DNA of 64,000 nt, from contig OZ025242.1 of the NCBI GenBank assembly GCA_964019155.1, forward strand, positions 64,855,448 through 64,919,447. Direction: 5' to 3'. The stretch's first letter is position 1, and the number at the start of each line of letters is the position of its first letter. This document shows positions 44,811-56,013 of the stretch, in pieces. The stretch is from Osedax fenrisi (lineage: Eukaryota > Annelida > Polychaeta > Sabellida > Siboglinidae). The translations under genes and the position numbers were made by a program. The notes beneath the pieces were generated by a model. The model ran no database searches. It saw only the letters and a list, made by a program, of their open reading frames with translations, and was not told the origin of the DNA.

Positions 44811-45269
44811 TATATACTTATCCCTATGTATACACTTATATAGGTCCTTAAATAAGCTTCCTTAAATAATGTACTAAACTTAAAACTATTAGTAAAATTG
44901 CCATACATTAAATAGGTAATTATTCAGACTTACTTTATCTTATTTTTAATATAGATTAGGTTTATTTTCGATTTTTTAATAATAAGAATAGATTAGAGCT
45001 ATATTTTTGTGAATATATTATACTAAAAATTAATTAAAAATATTCAATATTCATTGACCAGTAACTTTGTTAAAAGACCTTCTATTTCCACCCATCTATT
45101 TACATGTAACATTTAAATAAACACAGGTCATGCATGCAAATAAAAAACTATAACATAAATATTCAAAATCACTCTATACAAAAACTATCAACAGTATAAT
45201 CGAATTAGCGTTATAGTATTAGTGATATATACACGCCTATAGTCCCACCCCTTGTGATTTCGCCGGCTA
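44318..45269. mobile_element. 952-bp palindrome (fold-back element)
   Basis: The arms 44318 to about 44765 and about 44815 to 45269 are reverse complements with few differences. Outer ends are TAGCTGGTGAATTCACAAGG and the complement of TAGCCGGCGAAATCACAAGG. Shared inner blocks include GGGGTGGTACTATAGGCGTG, AGATGGGTGGAAATAGAAGG and TAATGTATGGCAATTTTACT. The centre is a (TA)n tract. No coding sense was seen. A diverged scrap of one arm (TTATTTCCACCTATCTATGT) occurs at 62845-62945, so it is a repeat family and not a local hairpin only. Confidence 0.85.
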
Positions 45270-45555
45270 AATTGCATATCCCCCCTTAAATTAATGTAAT
45301 AATACAATTGTATTATTAATTAAAAAAATAATTAAAATAAATAAATTATTAACTAATTAAATTATATTAAATTATTCATAAAATAAACTATATGTAATGT
45401 AATTTTAATTTATATGATTGATTCTTCAATAATATATAATATATTTTAGTTGTATATAGGTGTCCGTATTATAACACAGGGGGTCCATATTCGGACATGG
45501 GTACCGAATACGGACACCCTGTGTTATAATACGGACACCCTATATACCACTAGAT

Positions 45556-46425
45556 CAGGGGTTCTTAAACTTTTTGTGGCATGACCCTTTTCATGAAATA
45601 AAATGTTACCATTACCCAAAATTATTTTGAAAATAAAAAACAGATTTGCTTAAAATATTTATTAATGTGATTTATGAATTTGTTTCTTAGATACTAAATC
45701 TGAAATATTCGGCAAAGTCTTGCTTAAAGCGCATCTCATGTCTCTTTCTGCTTCAAGTTTATTTCTGGCTTTTGATTTTATATTCAATAATGTAGAAAAT
45801 CCTTTTTCGCATAAATACGTTGATGAAAATGGCAAAAGCACTCGCAATGCAAATAGGCCTATTTTTGGATATTGTGATGATATCGCTGCCCAGAAATCTG
45901 ATATGTATTCTTCTTGTTTGAATAAATCTTTCATTGATGTATTATTTACTAAACTAAGAAATTCGTTTTCCATTTCCTCAGGAATATCATCCACACTTAT
46001 AATAAACGGATTTCTGGCTAGTCTCATTTGTATGCTTTCTGTATTTATTTCAGGGAAATAACTTTCAAATTCACTGTATAAAGATTTGAGATGAGCTACA
46101 ATTTCATTATTGAGATTCTCCGATATATTATTATCATCAATAATTTGTGCTAATCTTGGAAAACATGATATCTTTCTATTTTCTATTTTCCTGCTCCATA
46201 GTTTTATTTTATCCATAAACGTTTTTATACAATCTCTATGTATTATTATGGTTGTATCTGGCCCTTGAAGTTGAAGATTTAAAAGATTCAATGCTTCGAA
46301 TATATCTGCAAGGTAAGCTACATTTTCTTTAAAATTATCTGTAATCTCATTTAATAAATGTTCTGCATTTTTTCCTTGAGATTTAAAATATATTTTTAAT
46401 TCATCCATGAGCTCATATACACGTG
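45556..46425 (-). mobile_element. ZBED5-like hAT element, 3' part only
   Basis: The left tip CAGGGGTTCTTAAACTTTTT (45556) followed by GTGGCATGACCC resembles the termini of Charlie-type hAT elements (CAGxGGTTCTxAACCTTTT...CGACCC). The transposase C-terminus follows on the minus strand. The element stops at about 46425 where MITE sequence resumes, so the opposite end is absent and no duplication can be checked. Confidence 0.75.
45662..46408 (-). pseudogene. hAT transposase C-terminal half, ZBED5-like
   Basis: A 248-codon open frame. Visible blocks: NVAYLADIFEALNLLNLQLQ (about 29-48, the 'LAYLxDIFxxLNxLNxxLQG' helix region), MDKIKLWSRKIE, a long helical middle, PEEMENEFLSLVNN, STMKDLF-like NTSMKDLFKQEE, FWAAISSQYPKI, and the hAT C-terminal dimerisation block ALRVLLPFSSTYLCEKGFST then LLNIKSKARNKL. 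The first Met is internal. The BED finger and N-terminal catalytic part are missing. A plus-strand frame over 45720-46061 is a shadow. Confidence 0.88.
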
Positions 46426-46904
46426 CTATCAGAAAATCAGAATTTTTCTTACGCTGAGCCCTGATTGGTTATAGGGTGTCCGTATTAAGACATATAGAGT
46501 GTCCGTATTAGGAACTTATATGACCTCTAGATATATGCTTATAACTTAATGAATATTTGATAACAAATATAGATATTAAAAATACAATTTTTAGAATGCT
46601 TTATTTTTTAATAATATAGTGTTATATTTTATATCGATACATTTGTATAATCTTGAGAAGGTTTTAAGTTGACATTTTTTTTCATAAATTTAAAAACGTA
46701 ATAAAAAAATCAGTTTATTGGATATATTAGCAATATTTTGTATAATTCAAAAATAAAAAATACCTTTTTAGACTATTTTTATAATTATGAATATTTTATT
46801 CATTAACATTTTTTTTGTAGGATTTATGCTTTCTGAGATACCGAGAGTGTCCGTATTCGGGCACTGACCGTATTCGGTTACTTTCCCCTAGATATAATAG
46901 ACTC

Positions 46905-47750
46905 AGATTCTTTAACATATTGAGCAACTAGATTTACTCGATACTCTGTGAAATGGGTGTAATATTGCAGCTGTTGTTCCTCACATAATAAATCATGTAT
47001 AAACCTACGTATCATTGTATCTGCCAGAAATATTACTTGCTCCATCATATAAATGATCTCATAAATTCTCTAGCAGAAAACACAATCTTATCAATGCATA
47101 TGTTAGCATAATTGCTATAGTTTCTGTATTAGATCTGTCATATAGATCCACGCATATGTATGTAACTGCAGAGTTTTCTTTGACATATCGAATATATTAC
47201 AATTCTGGTTCGGTTCTTAAAAGTTTTGTAATATACTTAATTATTACTTTATACTAATTATAATCATTATATAAAACTTTAATAAGACGAAATGTCCTAT
47301 GTGCCGTTACATATTATACTGTAGCAGCCATCTATTTATTCAATAATTTTTCTTAATACTGCATGTACAATAACTCAATAATCTCATTTTGAATTTTCCA
47401 TGATATTAGATGTATTTTCTTAGTATTATCAGTTATAATATTTAACCATGCATCTAATTAGGGAATTTCATTTTATCTTAATTTAATAGTTACTTGTAGG
47501 AATTTACCCTCAAAATGTATTTGACCTCTAAAGCTATGTTTTCTTGAGAAATGTATTTTATAGAAGTAAATATAGCTCTCAAAACAATATTTTGTATTAT
47601 ATATGTCATTTTTATTATGTATAATCATTACATCTTTATTACAATTTCTATTCTCTGCTTCCATTGACATACGATAAATATAAGATTTTCATAACTAGTA
47701 AATCGTTCCATTACCTTTTTCCAATTTAAATTACAAGTAATTATAAATTC
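46905..47750 (-). pseudogene. hAT transposase relic, ZMYM1/TTF-type
   Basis: Read on the minus strand from 47750: NLNWKKVMERFTSYEN (the TTF-type finger 'GFxNWKxAxERFxxHE'), then SFRGQIHFEGKFLQVTIKLR ('LRGxxxxxGNFxxLLxLR'), then ISWKIQNEIIELLCMQY, and near 47200-47000 FIRYVKENSAVTYI, SNTETIAIMLTYAL and YDGASNISGRYND ('xCYDGASNMSGxxxG'). The order is that of ZMYM1-like hAT transposases. Many stops and frameshifts are present and the C-terminal dimerisation region was not found. It abuts the MITE complex. Confidence 0.75.
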
Positions 47751-48135
47751 TGGGATATTATCATGTTTAGTTTTTTTTATAATTTGTAATAGGAACAAAA
47801 TACTGTTTTCTTTTCACAACACCAATGAATCCATTCCAATTTGTTGTACCAGTTTTGCTGCAATGATAACGTTTTATCTTTGCAATTACGTCAATAAACA
47901 TATTTTGTAATATATCCTACATATGGCTAGAAGGGTTTATCATAGTTCTATAACCGCTCTTTTAGCATATTCAATTTTTATGATTGACTCACGAATATAA
48001 TAATATAAATTATACGAATACAATTATTATTGATTCTTATACGATACAATGTTAACTTGTTATTGCAATATTTAAATATTAAATATTAAGAAGAAACAAT
48101 TGTTTCTTTGATTCTAAATAATTTAATAATGTGTA

Positions 48136-49079
48136 GGGGAGAGTGGGGTTGTATGAACAGGTGTCTTGCATGAGCCACTGGAGATAACAATTGTTTGCTA
48201 CAGCAGAAATTTTATTTAACTGAACTAGTATCATCATCTATAATTAATACAGTTGCGGAAGTATCATTTAATACAAAAATAAAAATAGTAACATTTTAAT
48301 CACATTTTTAACTAAAGTACGCTCAAAAGTAAAAATTCCAGACAAGGTAATATATGTTATAACTTCTATAATAATTATTTGATTATTCTCATATTATATA
48401 TATGATTTTAATATATAATTAACTTAATATTAATATAAAAATATATTTAAAATTTTAAATAAAATATTTAAATTTTATCAATTAATAATAAAATTTGATA
48501 TGGGGTTGAGTAAACAACTGAAAACGGGGTTATATGAACATTGTTCAATCAACCAAATATCATATGTTAATATTTATAATATAATATTATAATATTATAA
48601 TATTAATATAATTATAATATTATAATATATATTCAATGATCCGAATATAAATAAGTAATGATTAAATAGAAATAATATAATTAATTATATATCAATATAA
48701 TTAATTTAATTAATTTTAATGAAGGTCAATTACTAATTCATAATAATTATTTAAATATTATTTCTAGAAATCAAAAATGAGAAACTATACTCAACAAACT
48801 GATAGAATACGTGATAAAACTATCATGACAAGAGCAATTAAAGAAGTAAAACAGGCTATGGTCATTCAACCCCGCCTTTGGGGTTGAATGAACTTTTTTA
48901 TTTTTTTTTATTAATTGTAATTATGAAATCTTATAAGTATTCCTTATATCTAAAAGTGATATATTAGTTAACTAATATCATATATTATGCAATACAATAT
49001 AAATAATTAAGAAAAATTTATTATTACCACAATGATAGCACTTTATACAAAAACATGGTCATACAACACCACCCTCCCC
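48136..49079 (+). mobile_element. TA-target MITE with GGGGTTGTATGAAC words and pogo-like remnant
   Basis: The left end GGGGAGAGTGGGGTTGTATG follows TA (48134-48135). The right end is the complement of GGGGAGGGTGGTGTTGTATG and precedes TA (49080-49081). The word GGGGTT(G/A)TATGAAC and its complement recur at 48530 and, as a palindrome, at 48862-48893 (TCATTCAACCCC / GGGGTTGAATGA). A short pogo-like N-terminus is encoded at 48777-48876. The element is 944 bp and non-autonomous. Confidence 0.85.
48777..48878 (+). pseudogene. pogo/CENP-B-type transposase N-terminal remnant
   Basis: From ATG: MRNYTQQTDRIRDKTI then MTRAIKEVKQAM. The spacing matches the conserved start of pogo/Tigger/CENP-B N-terminal helix-turn-helix domains ('M(V)RNYxRKTxR...W(S)xExMxxAIxxVxxGxM'). 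After about 29 residues the frame runs into the MITE's GGTCATTCAACCCC word, so the rest of the transposase is deleted. This ties the MITE to the pogo group. The similarity is short and judged by eye. Confidence 0.55.
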
Positions 49080-49081
49080 TA

Positions 49082-50400
49082 TATTAATTAATAAAAAAAA
49101 GTAATTAAAAAATTATTAGATTTTGAAATTAATTTTCAACAATATATTATTATTAATTATATGAATGAATTTAAAACTATGGTTTAGCTCTATTTTTGAT
49201 AATATTCCAAAACTTTCATTATTAAGTATATTATTTCAATTATATATATAATTTTCCATAGAATGAACTTACGTTAAAATGGAGGTAATTTAAAATGGAC
49301 ATCATTATTTGTCCATTTTATTAAAAAATATTAATTGAAATCTAATAAATATTAAATAATATTCTGACTAAAAATTGAAGATTATAATATGTATTTTACT
49401 AATAATCGCGATCTACTAACTTACATTTTCTTTAAATTATCAACAAATTATTAAATTATTTTTAAAATTTTCGCCGATCATGGAAAAAAAGGATATGTGT
49501 CCATCACTGCCTGTAAATAAAAGTCTCGCTATTTTAGTTTTTAAAACATAAATTTTAAATGTTTTAGAGAGATAGTGAATGGCTAGTTTTTTAGGAGGTT
49601 TTTAAAACATTTTTTGGAGACATAGTTGTTTTACAATTGTATGTTATGCTGGTCTTTAAACAAATTATTTGAGACCTGTTTGAGATATTTTTTATAAGTA
49701 TATAGGTGGTCTTTGAAAAAATTAGTTGAGACATGTTTTATATGATATGAAGAAGTGTATTTTATAGCTAGAAGTGTGTAGTCAAGAAAGGCGTGAAGAT
49801 GGTTATATATTTGATTGAAATAACAACCCTACAGGGTCATGTTATTGATTAAAGGTTGTTATAACATGTTATTGATTTACATAATTAATAACAACATTTA
49901 ATAATATCATAATAATAATTATATAGTTACCCCTTAAATACGTTAAGATTCTTTAAGGTTCTGTTAAGATTCTAAGATTCTTACGGCGTATACGTGTGGT
50001 GCGGTATAAAAGCTGATAACATTCACGAGCTCCCTAACAGATCGACATGGCAGCGACCTCTTTAGCAGAGTGGCATGACAGACGATCTCTTTAGCATATG
50101 GATGTGGGTCGTCGCTCGCGGTACGGCGTATGGTAATATATTTATAGGAAGCCAATTACAAATTACACTATATAACATCCCTCCCAACTCACTATATTGA
50201 TGCCCATGCCAAACCTGTTACCATACATAGATTAAATACACATAAACTGTATCCCCTATCCAGCCTACAACATATTATAATTTAAGGAAAATATATAATA
50301 TTACTATACCTAGCCAATGTATATTTTATATATATGCATCATTATGGATACATATAGATTATCGAACTTCTCACTGTCCATCTTCCCTATCTAGTATCGA
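49082..50400. other. Intergenic, unassigned
   Basis: AT-rich to about 49950. Then a CG-containing patch (49960-50145) with two CTCTTTAGCA words and TATAAATATA on the minus strand, followed by CCCTCCCAACTC at 50178. The patch could be part of an LTR on the minus strand, but no duplicate LTR or polypurine tract was established. No gene is supported. Confidence 0.4.
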
Positions 50401-50945
50401 TATATATATATATATATATATATCCTAAAATTCATATATATATATATATATAGAGATGTACACATATTTAATTTTATATACTATTAAAATTAAATTTAGT
50501 ATTAACAATAAATCTATATATAAAGTATATCAATATAAATCTATATATTCAATATTATATACAATTAAATTCAGTTCTAATCATAAATATATATATATAT
50601 ATAAATTTATTAATATAAATCTATATATTCAATATTATATCGTGTCTAGTATCCGTACCAGACAGGTGGTTTCTCAACATTATCTCGGGCTCCTTGATAT
50701 TTCTACTAGATCCTCCCTATTACCTAAACTACCTCTATTCACCACTTGATATTTACTATAACTAGTTATAAATATATATATATATCTTTAGAAGAAAACA
50801 ATATATAAATATTATTGTAAATTAACAGAAATAAAAATAAAATTCTTCTAATAAATATTATTATTATATATTTATAATATAAATTATATATATAAATTTT
50901 ATATATAAATAAAAAAATATGTAATAAAGTAATACTAGAGATTAA

Positions 50946-51112
50946 TTATTTATTATTTATAAAGTCATCATTTGTCTTCATCCTTACTTTTAAATTTCTA
51001 AAATAATGATCGACAGACTTTATTATATATTGTTCTCCTGAATCCATATGCATTTCCATAACAGTTTCTGAAAAGAAGTATACATATATAATTAAGATTT
51101 TAATATAATTAC

Positions 51113-51143
<31 letters not shown>

Positions 51144-51388
51144 ATAATACACAATTCAATGATTTTGAAGAAAATTAGATAAATCCGATGTTACTATGTA
51201 ATAATATTTAAATATTCAATTGAGATGTGTCAAGGAGTTGTTTTAAACTAAGGGGACATCGTAATTTTTTAATGATTTTAAATTTTTTTACAAATAGAAA
51301 ATTGTAAAATTTTAAATATTATTAAGATTTTCATAAATTATATTCCTACTATATATATGAAATAATTTATATTAATTATATAAATATA

Positions 51389-51424
<36 letters not shown>

Positions 51425-53663
51425 GTATACTACACATTTAATATTAGTGTGTTATATATAGAAATTATGTTATTTATATCAATTTTGTGTATTTATAATA
51501 CATACGTATAATTAATTTCATCGACTTATCATATTTGGAGAAGAATTTCCCCCTTGTAGTATTTATTAGCAGATCTGTAGCAAATAGTATTGATAACACT
51601 TTTGATATAGAATTTCCAATGACTGGCTTTTTGAAGCGACATAAATGTATTTTCTGTATTATGAGATTATAATCGTTATATTTGTTATATAATCAAATAT
51701 TAAATGATATTATAAATTACATACCATATCTCTAAAGTAGTCAGAGTCCTCAAGCCCATTATTGAATTTCACCATGTCATCTTCCTTTGATATTGCCGAA
51801 AAAAAATTAGATGGTTCTTCCGTTGAATTGATTTTTAAATGAGTTAAGATGCTCTTAGATACCGATAATAATTCATCCAGCTTTACCTCAATCTTACATA
51901 TTCTCTCTAAATGTTTAAATATAAATATTTAGAATTATATTCATAATAAATAAGTTTATATACCAATTATGAACAATAATTTATTTATAGATAAAAAATC
52001 ATAATTAAACTAACTATTCATTTCATTTAATCGTAAATCGTAGTTCATTAAATCCGTATCAATATTTGTATGATAACGATGAGCTACATATAATGATATT
52101 AATATTAACAATGTTGATGATATATTAATAGAAAATTGTATCTACAAAGTGTCTAATCTACTAATTCTACATAGAAATTATTTATTTATATAACTATAAA
52201 TACACATTTTTACAATATATACCAATTATGAACAATAATCTATTTATAGATAAAAATATCATAATTAAACTAACTATTCATTTCATTTAATCGTAAATCG
52301 AAGTTCATTGAATCCGTATCAATATTTGTATGATAACGATGAGCTACATATAATTATATTAATATTAACAATGTTGATGATATATTAATAGAAATTTGTA
52401 TCTACAAAGTGTCTAATCTACTAATTCTACATAGAAATTATTTATTTATATAATTATAAATACACATTTTTGAATTTATAAAGTATCTATAAATTATGCC
52501 CAACTTTGAACAAATATATATGGAGAATTTTACAACTACAATATTATATATTAATAAACCAGCTGGTTTTCTAGCAGAATTACTTTTTCGTTTCAACTCC
52601 AATTCTATAGATGGCGAATGACAGTCTAAATATATTTATAGTAATATGAATAATAAATAATGTGGAAGATATATTAATAGAAAATATTAACTACACAAGA
52701 AATTATTTAATTATAAATATACAAATTTGAATTACTAAAGCATCTATACATTATTTCCAAATTTTAAAATAATATATCATATTGTTATAGTTATATGACT
52801 ATAATATTAAATATCAATAAACCAGCTGGTTTTCTAGCAGAATTACTTTTTCGTTTCAATTCCAATTCTATAGATAGCGAACGACGGTGTAAATATAACA
52901 ATAGTAATATGAATAATAAATAATGTGGAAGATATATGACAAGAAAATACTATCTACATAACAAATTATTTAATTATAAATATAAAAATTTTAATTAATC
53001 AAGTATCTATTCACTAAGTCTATACACTAAGCCCAACTTTTAGCTAATATATCTACAATATTATATATTATTAACCTGGAGAATCGCTTGCACATATTAA
53101 CCGCCTCTTGGTTAAAGGTGACCTCAATGATGGAGTTTGGAGCAATATTGGAGATACAATTGCTAAAATCAAGGAATTATATTGTAGATCACTATTACAA
53201 ATAAATTATAATACAAACAATCAGAAGTTGATTTATGGCCTATTAATTTTTCATTTAAATATTTTTCTGCCTTTGAAAAATCATCTAAATACATATTAAT
53301 CAATGTAATAAAAAACACAATTATTATTATTATATATATAATAATTACCATATCTGGTGTAGATTTGACATGGATGAGCAATCCAATCATCTTCGGGATA
53401 AACATTTTGTTCTAATAATTGGTGTTCTGTAATTTCGCTTTATTCAGTGTACTTTTTGGCCATAGACAATTCCATTTCTGTAAATATGTTTATAATGATA
53501 TCATTATAATATATTTTTATAAATTATAAACTTTTAAACATATAAATCATAAATCATATTATTTTCATCACATTTAAGATTCATAATAAAAAGGGAAGTA
53601 TTACATTTTATTACTAACAGTAGCATCATCTTTACAGCGGACTAGCCAATTTGAATTGGCCAT
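50946..53663 (-). CDS. Multi-exon DUF4806-like gene with duplicated exons, probably disabled
   Basis: Exons (minus): E1 53619-53663 (MANSNWLVRCKDDAT), E2 53349-53477, E3 53076-53162, E4a 52823-52888, E4b 52560-52625, E5a 52275-52343, E5b 52015-52083, E6 51725-51906, E7 51506-51653, E8 50946-51067. Introns start GT (GTTAGT, GTAATT, GTTAAT, GTATGT) and end AG. Phases agree from E3 to E8. E6-E7 read RICKIEVKLDELLSVSKSIL ... DDMVKFNNGLEDSDYF then RFKKPVIGNSISKVLSILFA ... GKFFSKYDKSMKLII, the layout of DUF4806. E2 contains CLWPKS in one frame and PEDDWIAHPCQIYTRY in another, so it is frameshifted. E4a has lost its acceptor AG. Family assignment is from memory of the pattern; the function of the domain is unknown. 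Confidence 0.6.
52000..52460. repeat. Tandem exon duplication (E5a/E5b unit)
   Basis: A unit of about 260 bases, containing a 69-base exon and its intron, is repeated almost identically. GAGCTACATATAAT, AACAATGTTGATGATATATT and ACAAAGTGTCTAATCTACTA occur once in each copy, exactly 260 bases apart at the exon ends (52015 and 52275). Confidence 0.9.
52555..52955. repeat. Tandem exon duplication (E4a/E4b unit)
   Basis: A unit of about 263 bases contains a 66-base exon (reading SIELELKRKSNSARKPA in both copies) and intron sequence AATAATAAATAATGTGGAAG. The copies differ at several sites; the 5'-most copy has TTTAC in place of the TTTAG acceptor. Confidence 0.9.
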
Positions 53664-54131
53664 CTCAATTTGATTTGTTTTTTGAAATTTAATTAGAGCT
53701 AGCATCTATAGAATTTATAGTAATATAAATTAAGAACAACAAAATATATAACTATATAAAATAATATATTACAAGAAATAAAGTAGTTGTGAATAAAATA
53801 AAATATAACCTATATTATGTTTAATTTGTTTGTTTATATTTATAAATCTAAATAATTATAAGTATAACTTTCACCTATCGATACATTAACAAATATATAG
53901 ATCATTAAAATAATAGATTATTCTAACTTAATAATAAATCCTTTAAATATTATTTTATATTTCTATGGCTACTATAATGCTTTTAGTTAAATCAGATTTT
54001 TTTGAAATAAAAAATCTATAGAATATGATTTAAAAATATAATTTGAGTAATCGATTTTTTAATAAAATTGTGTATTATCATATACTCTACATATATAATA
54101 AGTATTATATTTTATGGTATAAGATAGAATT

Positions 54132-54740
54132 CTAATTATATTTCGAAAAACTTTTATTATCTAATAAAAAACAATTATTATGAGATTTATAAATATTATA
54201 TTTTTTAATTTTTATATCGGTAGTTATATTTTCTTGATTTATATAATATATAATTTGAACTAATGGAGGATATCCACCACGTACAATTTTTTTTAATTTC
54301 TTTAAATAATTTTGAAATGCATTCAAATCATCTAATCTACCTAATATCTCTTCAGCATTAACTAAATGTAAGAGTGAATGTACTAAAAAATATTAAAAAT
54401 AAAATATTATATACTAAAAAAGCTTGACAATATAATTCTTTACCATCAGCTATATATTTATGAATTAATTTTTTAGTATTCTCAATAGAGGATAAATATG
54501 TACATATTTGGTCGAATTTAATAACGATAGTGCATGGCTAATAAGTACAAAATATGTATAATATTCTGATGGAAGTATACGTTTTAAAACTAATTTACCT
54601 AATAAATTAAAAACATTCTGAGTTCTGTTGCCTTACACTTATTTAATTCGGTACAAGGTTTCCCACAAAAATCTGATGGCATAACATTATTTAATCTGAT
54701 CATATGTACATATGTGTCATCTGATCATCTATTTCATTTA
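54132..54740 (-). pseudogene. TNP2-like transposase C-terminal remnant
   Basis: On the minus strand, reading from about 54715: IRLNNVMPSDFCGKPC, TELNKCKATELRMFLIY, a stop, then GKLVLKRILPSEYYTYFVL. This matches 'IPxxFxRKPRSLxExxxxKATEFRxFLLYxGPVVLKxILPxxYYxHFxLL' of animal TNP2-like transposases. After an intron-like gap (donor GTAAAG at 54443, acceptor AG at 54362-54363) it continues VNAEEILGRLDDLNAFQNYL then KKLKKIVRGGYPPLVQI ('LDxFSAFPFENYLxxLKKLVRxxxxPLxQ'). In-frame stops and a missing N-terminal half make it a relic. It sits upstream of, and co-oriented with, the DUF4806-like gene. Confidence 0.7.
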
Positions 54741-55684
54741 TATTTAAATAGGATAACCTATAACGATTAACCCAATATGTCGATTTTTTTTTTTCCCAAT
54801 TTGGGTAAATTATAATATTTATTATAATTTGATAAAGACATTATCGAAATTATACTTTTAAATGTTATTAAATATATTTAAAATATAATAAGTATATTAA
54901 ATTATGTTCAATATATAATGATTTTATAGTTACAATAATATTTTAAAGTTTTATATAATATATACAATACGCATACATTTAGTAATTTTGTATTTACATA
55001 TATTGAATTAATAAAATATAAACTATTGTAATTTATTAAAAAATTATAATAATAAAATTTGGAAAGTAAACTTAAAACAAATTAAATAAGAAAATAATAA
55101 ATTATTATTCTAATAATAATAACCAAGGGCTCTCACTCTAGTGATTTTCTAAATATGTAAAAGTGACAGATGTAAACAAATAATTATCGGTGATTTCATT
55201 CTGGGATATAAATGATATTTATCATAACATTTTAAATGAAAATGGCAATAAACTCTGTTAAATTTAGTTAAATTTAAATTAACTAAATTTAGATTCTAAA
55301 TTATGAACGTGACAACTATTTGATAAATGACACATTTCCATACCACATATGTCTACTAGATGAAGAACAGTATGTTAATAAATATAAAATAATTCAAAAT
55401 GTATTATCTGAAATTTTTTTATAAAATTATTTATAATTAATTATATATTTTAGAGACTATTTTATAATCTTAATTCTATGTGGTATGCTATGTAAATATT
55501 TTATAATTTATTATTACTCTTTATTCGAAAATGTAAAGTAATAATAATCGTTTACAATTATAAAATAGTTTAATTTAGTTATAAAATCGCTGAATATAAT
55601 ATTTATGTTATATATATTGTATACATATACGATTGTTTTAATTTTTTGAATGACAGAGTCAAATTCAAATTCAAAATACTCATT
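54741..55684. other. AT-rich spacer
   Basis: No gene or element end was recognised. Confidence 0.6.
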
Positions 55685-55974
55685 TCGGAAGTTGACATGC
55701 TTCAGAGCACACGATCAAATTATTATAACAAGATTATCTTGAAGATACACCGATATAATATAAATATAAATTATTCTTGGTATATTTTACATTGTGATAT
55801 CTAAATATATAAATTAAAAAATATTATATTAAATAACGCTTATATACACGTTATTATATATATATATATATTATTCTTACTATATATTACATTGGGATAG
55901 ATATTTGTAAATAGATAGATATAAAAATATTATATTAAGTAGCGATTTTATAAATAAATACATACCTAACATAA

Positions 55975-56013
<39 letters not shown>

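Larger units (their letters stand above)
43727..46888 (-). mobile_element. 'GTGTCCGTATT' MITE complex, reverse orientation, with internal insertions
   Basis: The left tip AGGAAAAGTAACCTAATACA (after TA at 43725-43726) is the family's right end reversed. The right tip TATTCGGTTACTTTCCCC (46888, then TA) is its left end reversed. The outer segments (43727-44305 and 46430-46888) are therefore consistent with one reversed copy. The middle holds a 952-bp palindrome (44318-45269), a plus-orientation piece of the same MITE (about 45290-45553), and a hAT fragment (45556-46425). Either several insertions or two MITE copies plus rearrangement are needed. Confidence 0.72.

Noticed and set aside
49960..50200. 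Copia-type LTR on the minus strand
   Set aside because: A TATA-like box and a GGGAGGGATGTTATATAG phrase were suggestive, but no second LTR, polypurine tract or pol coding sense could be found.
50456..50749. 97-codon frame in AT-rich DNA
   Set aside because: Mostly Ile/Tyr/Lys from AT repeats. The more complex C-terminal 30 residues have no recognisable family.
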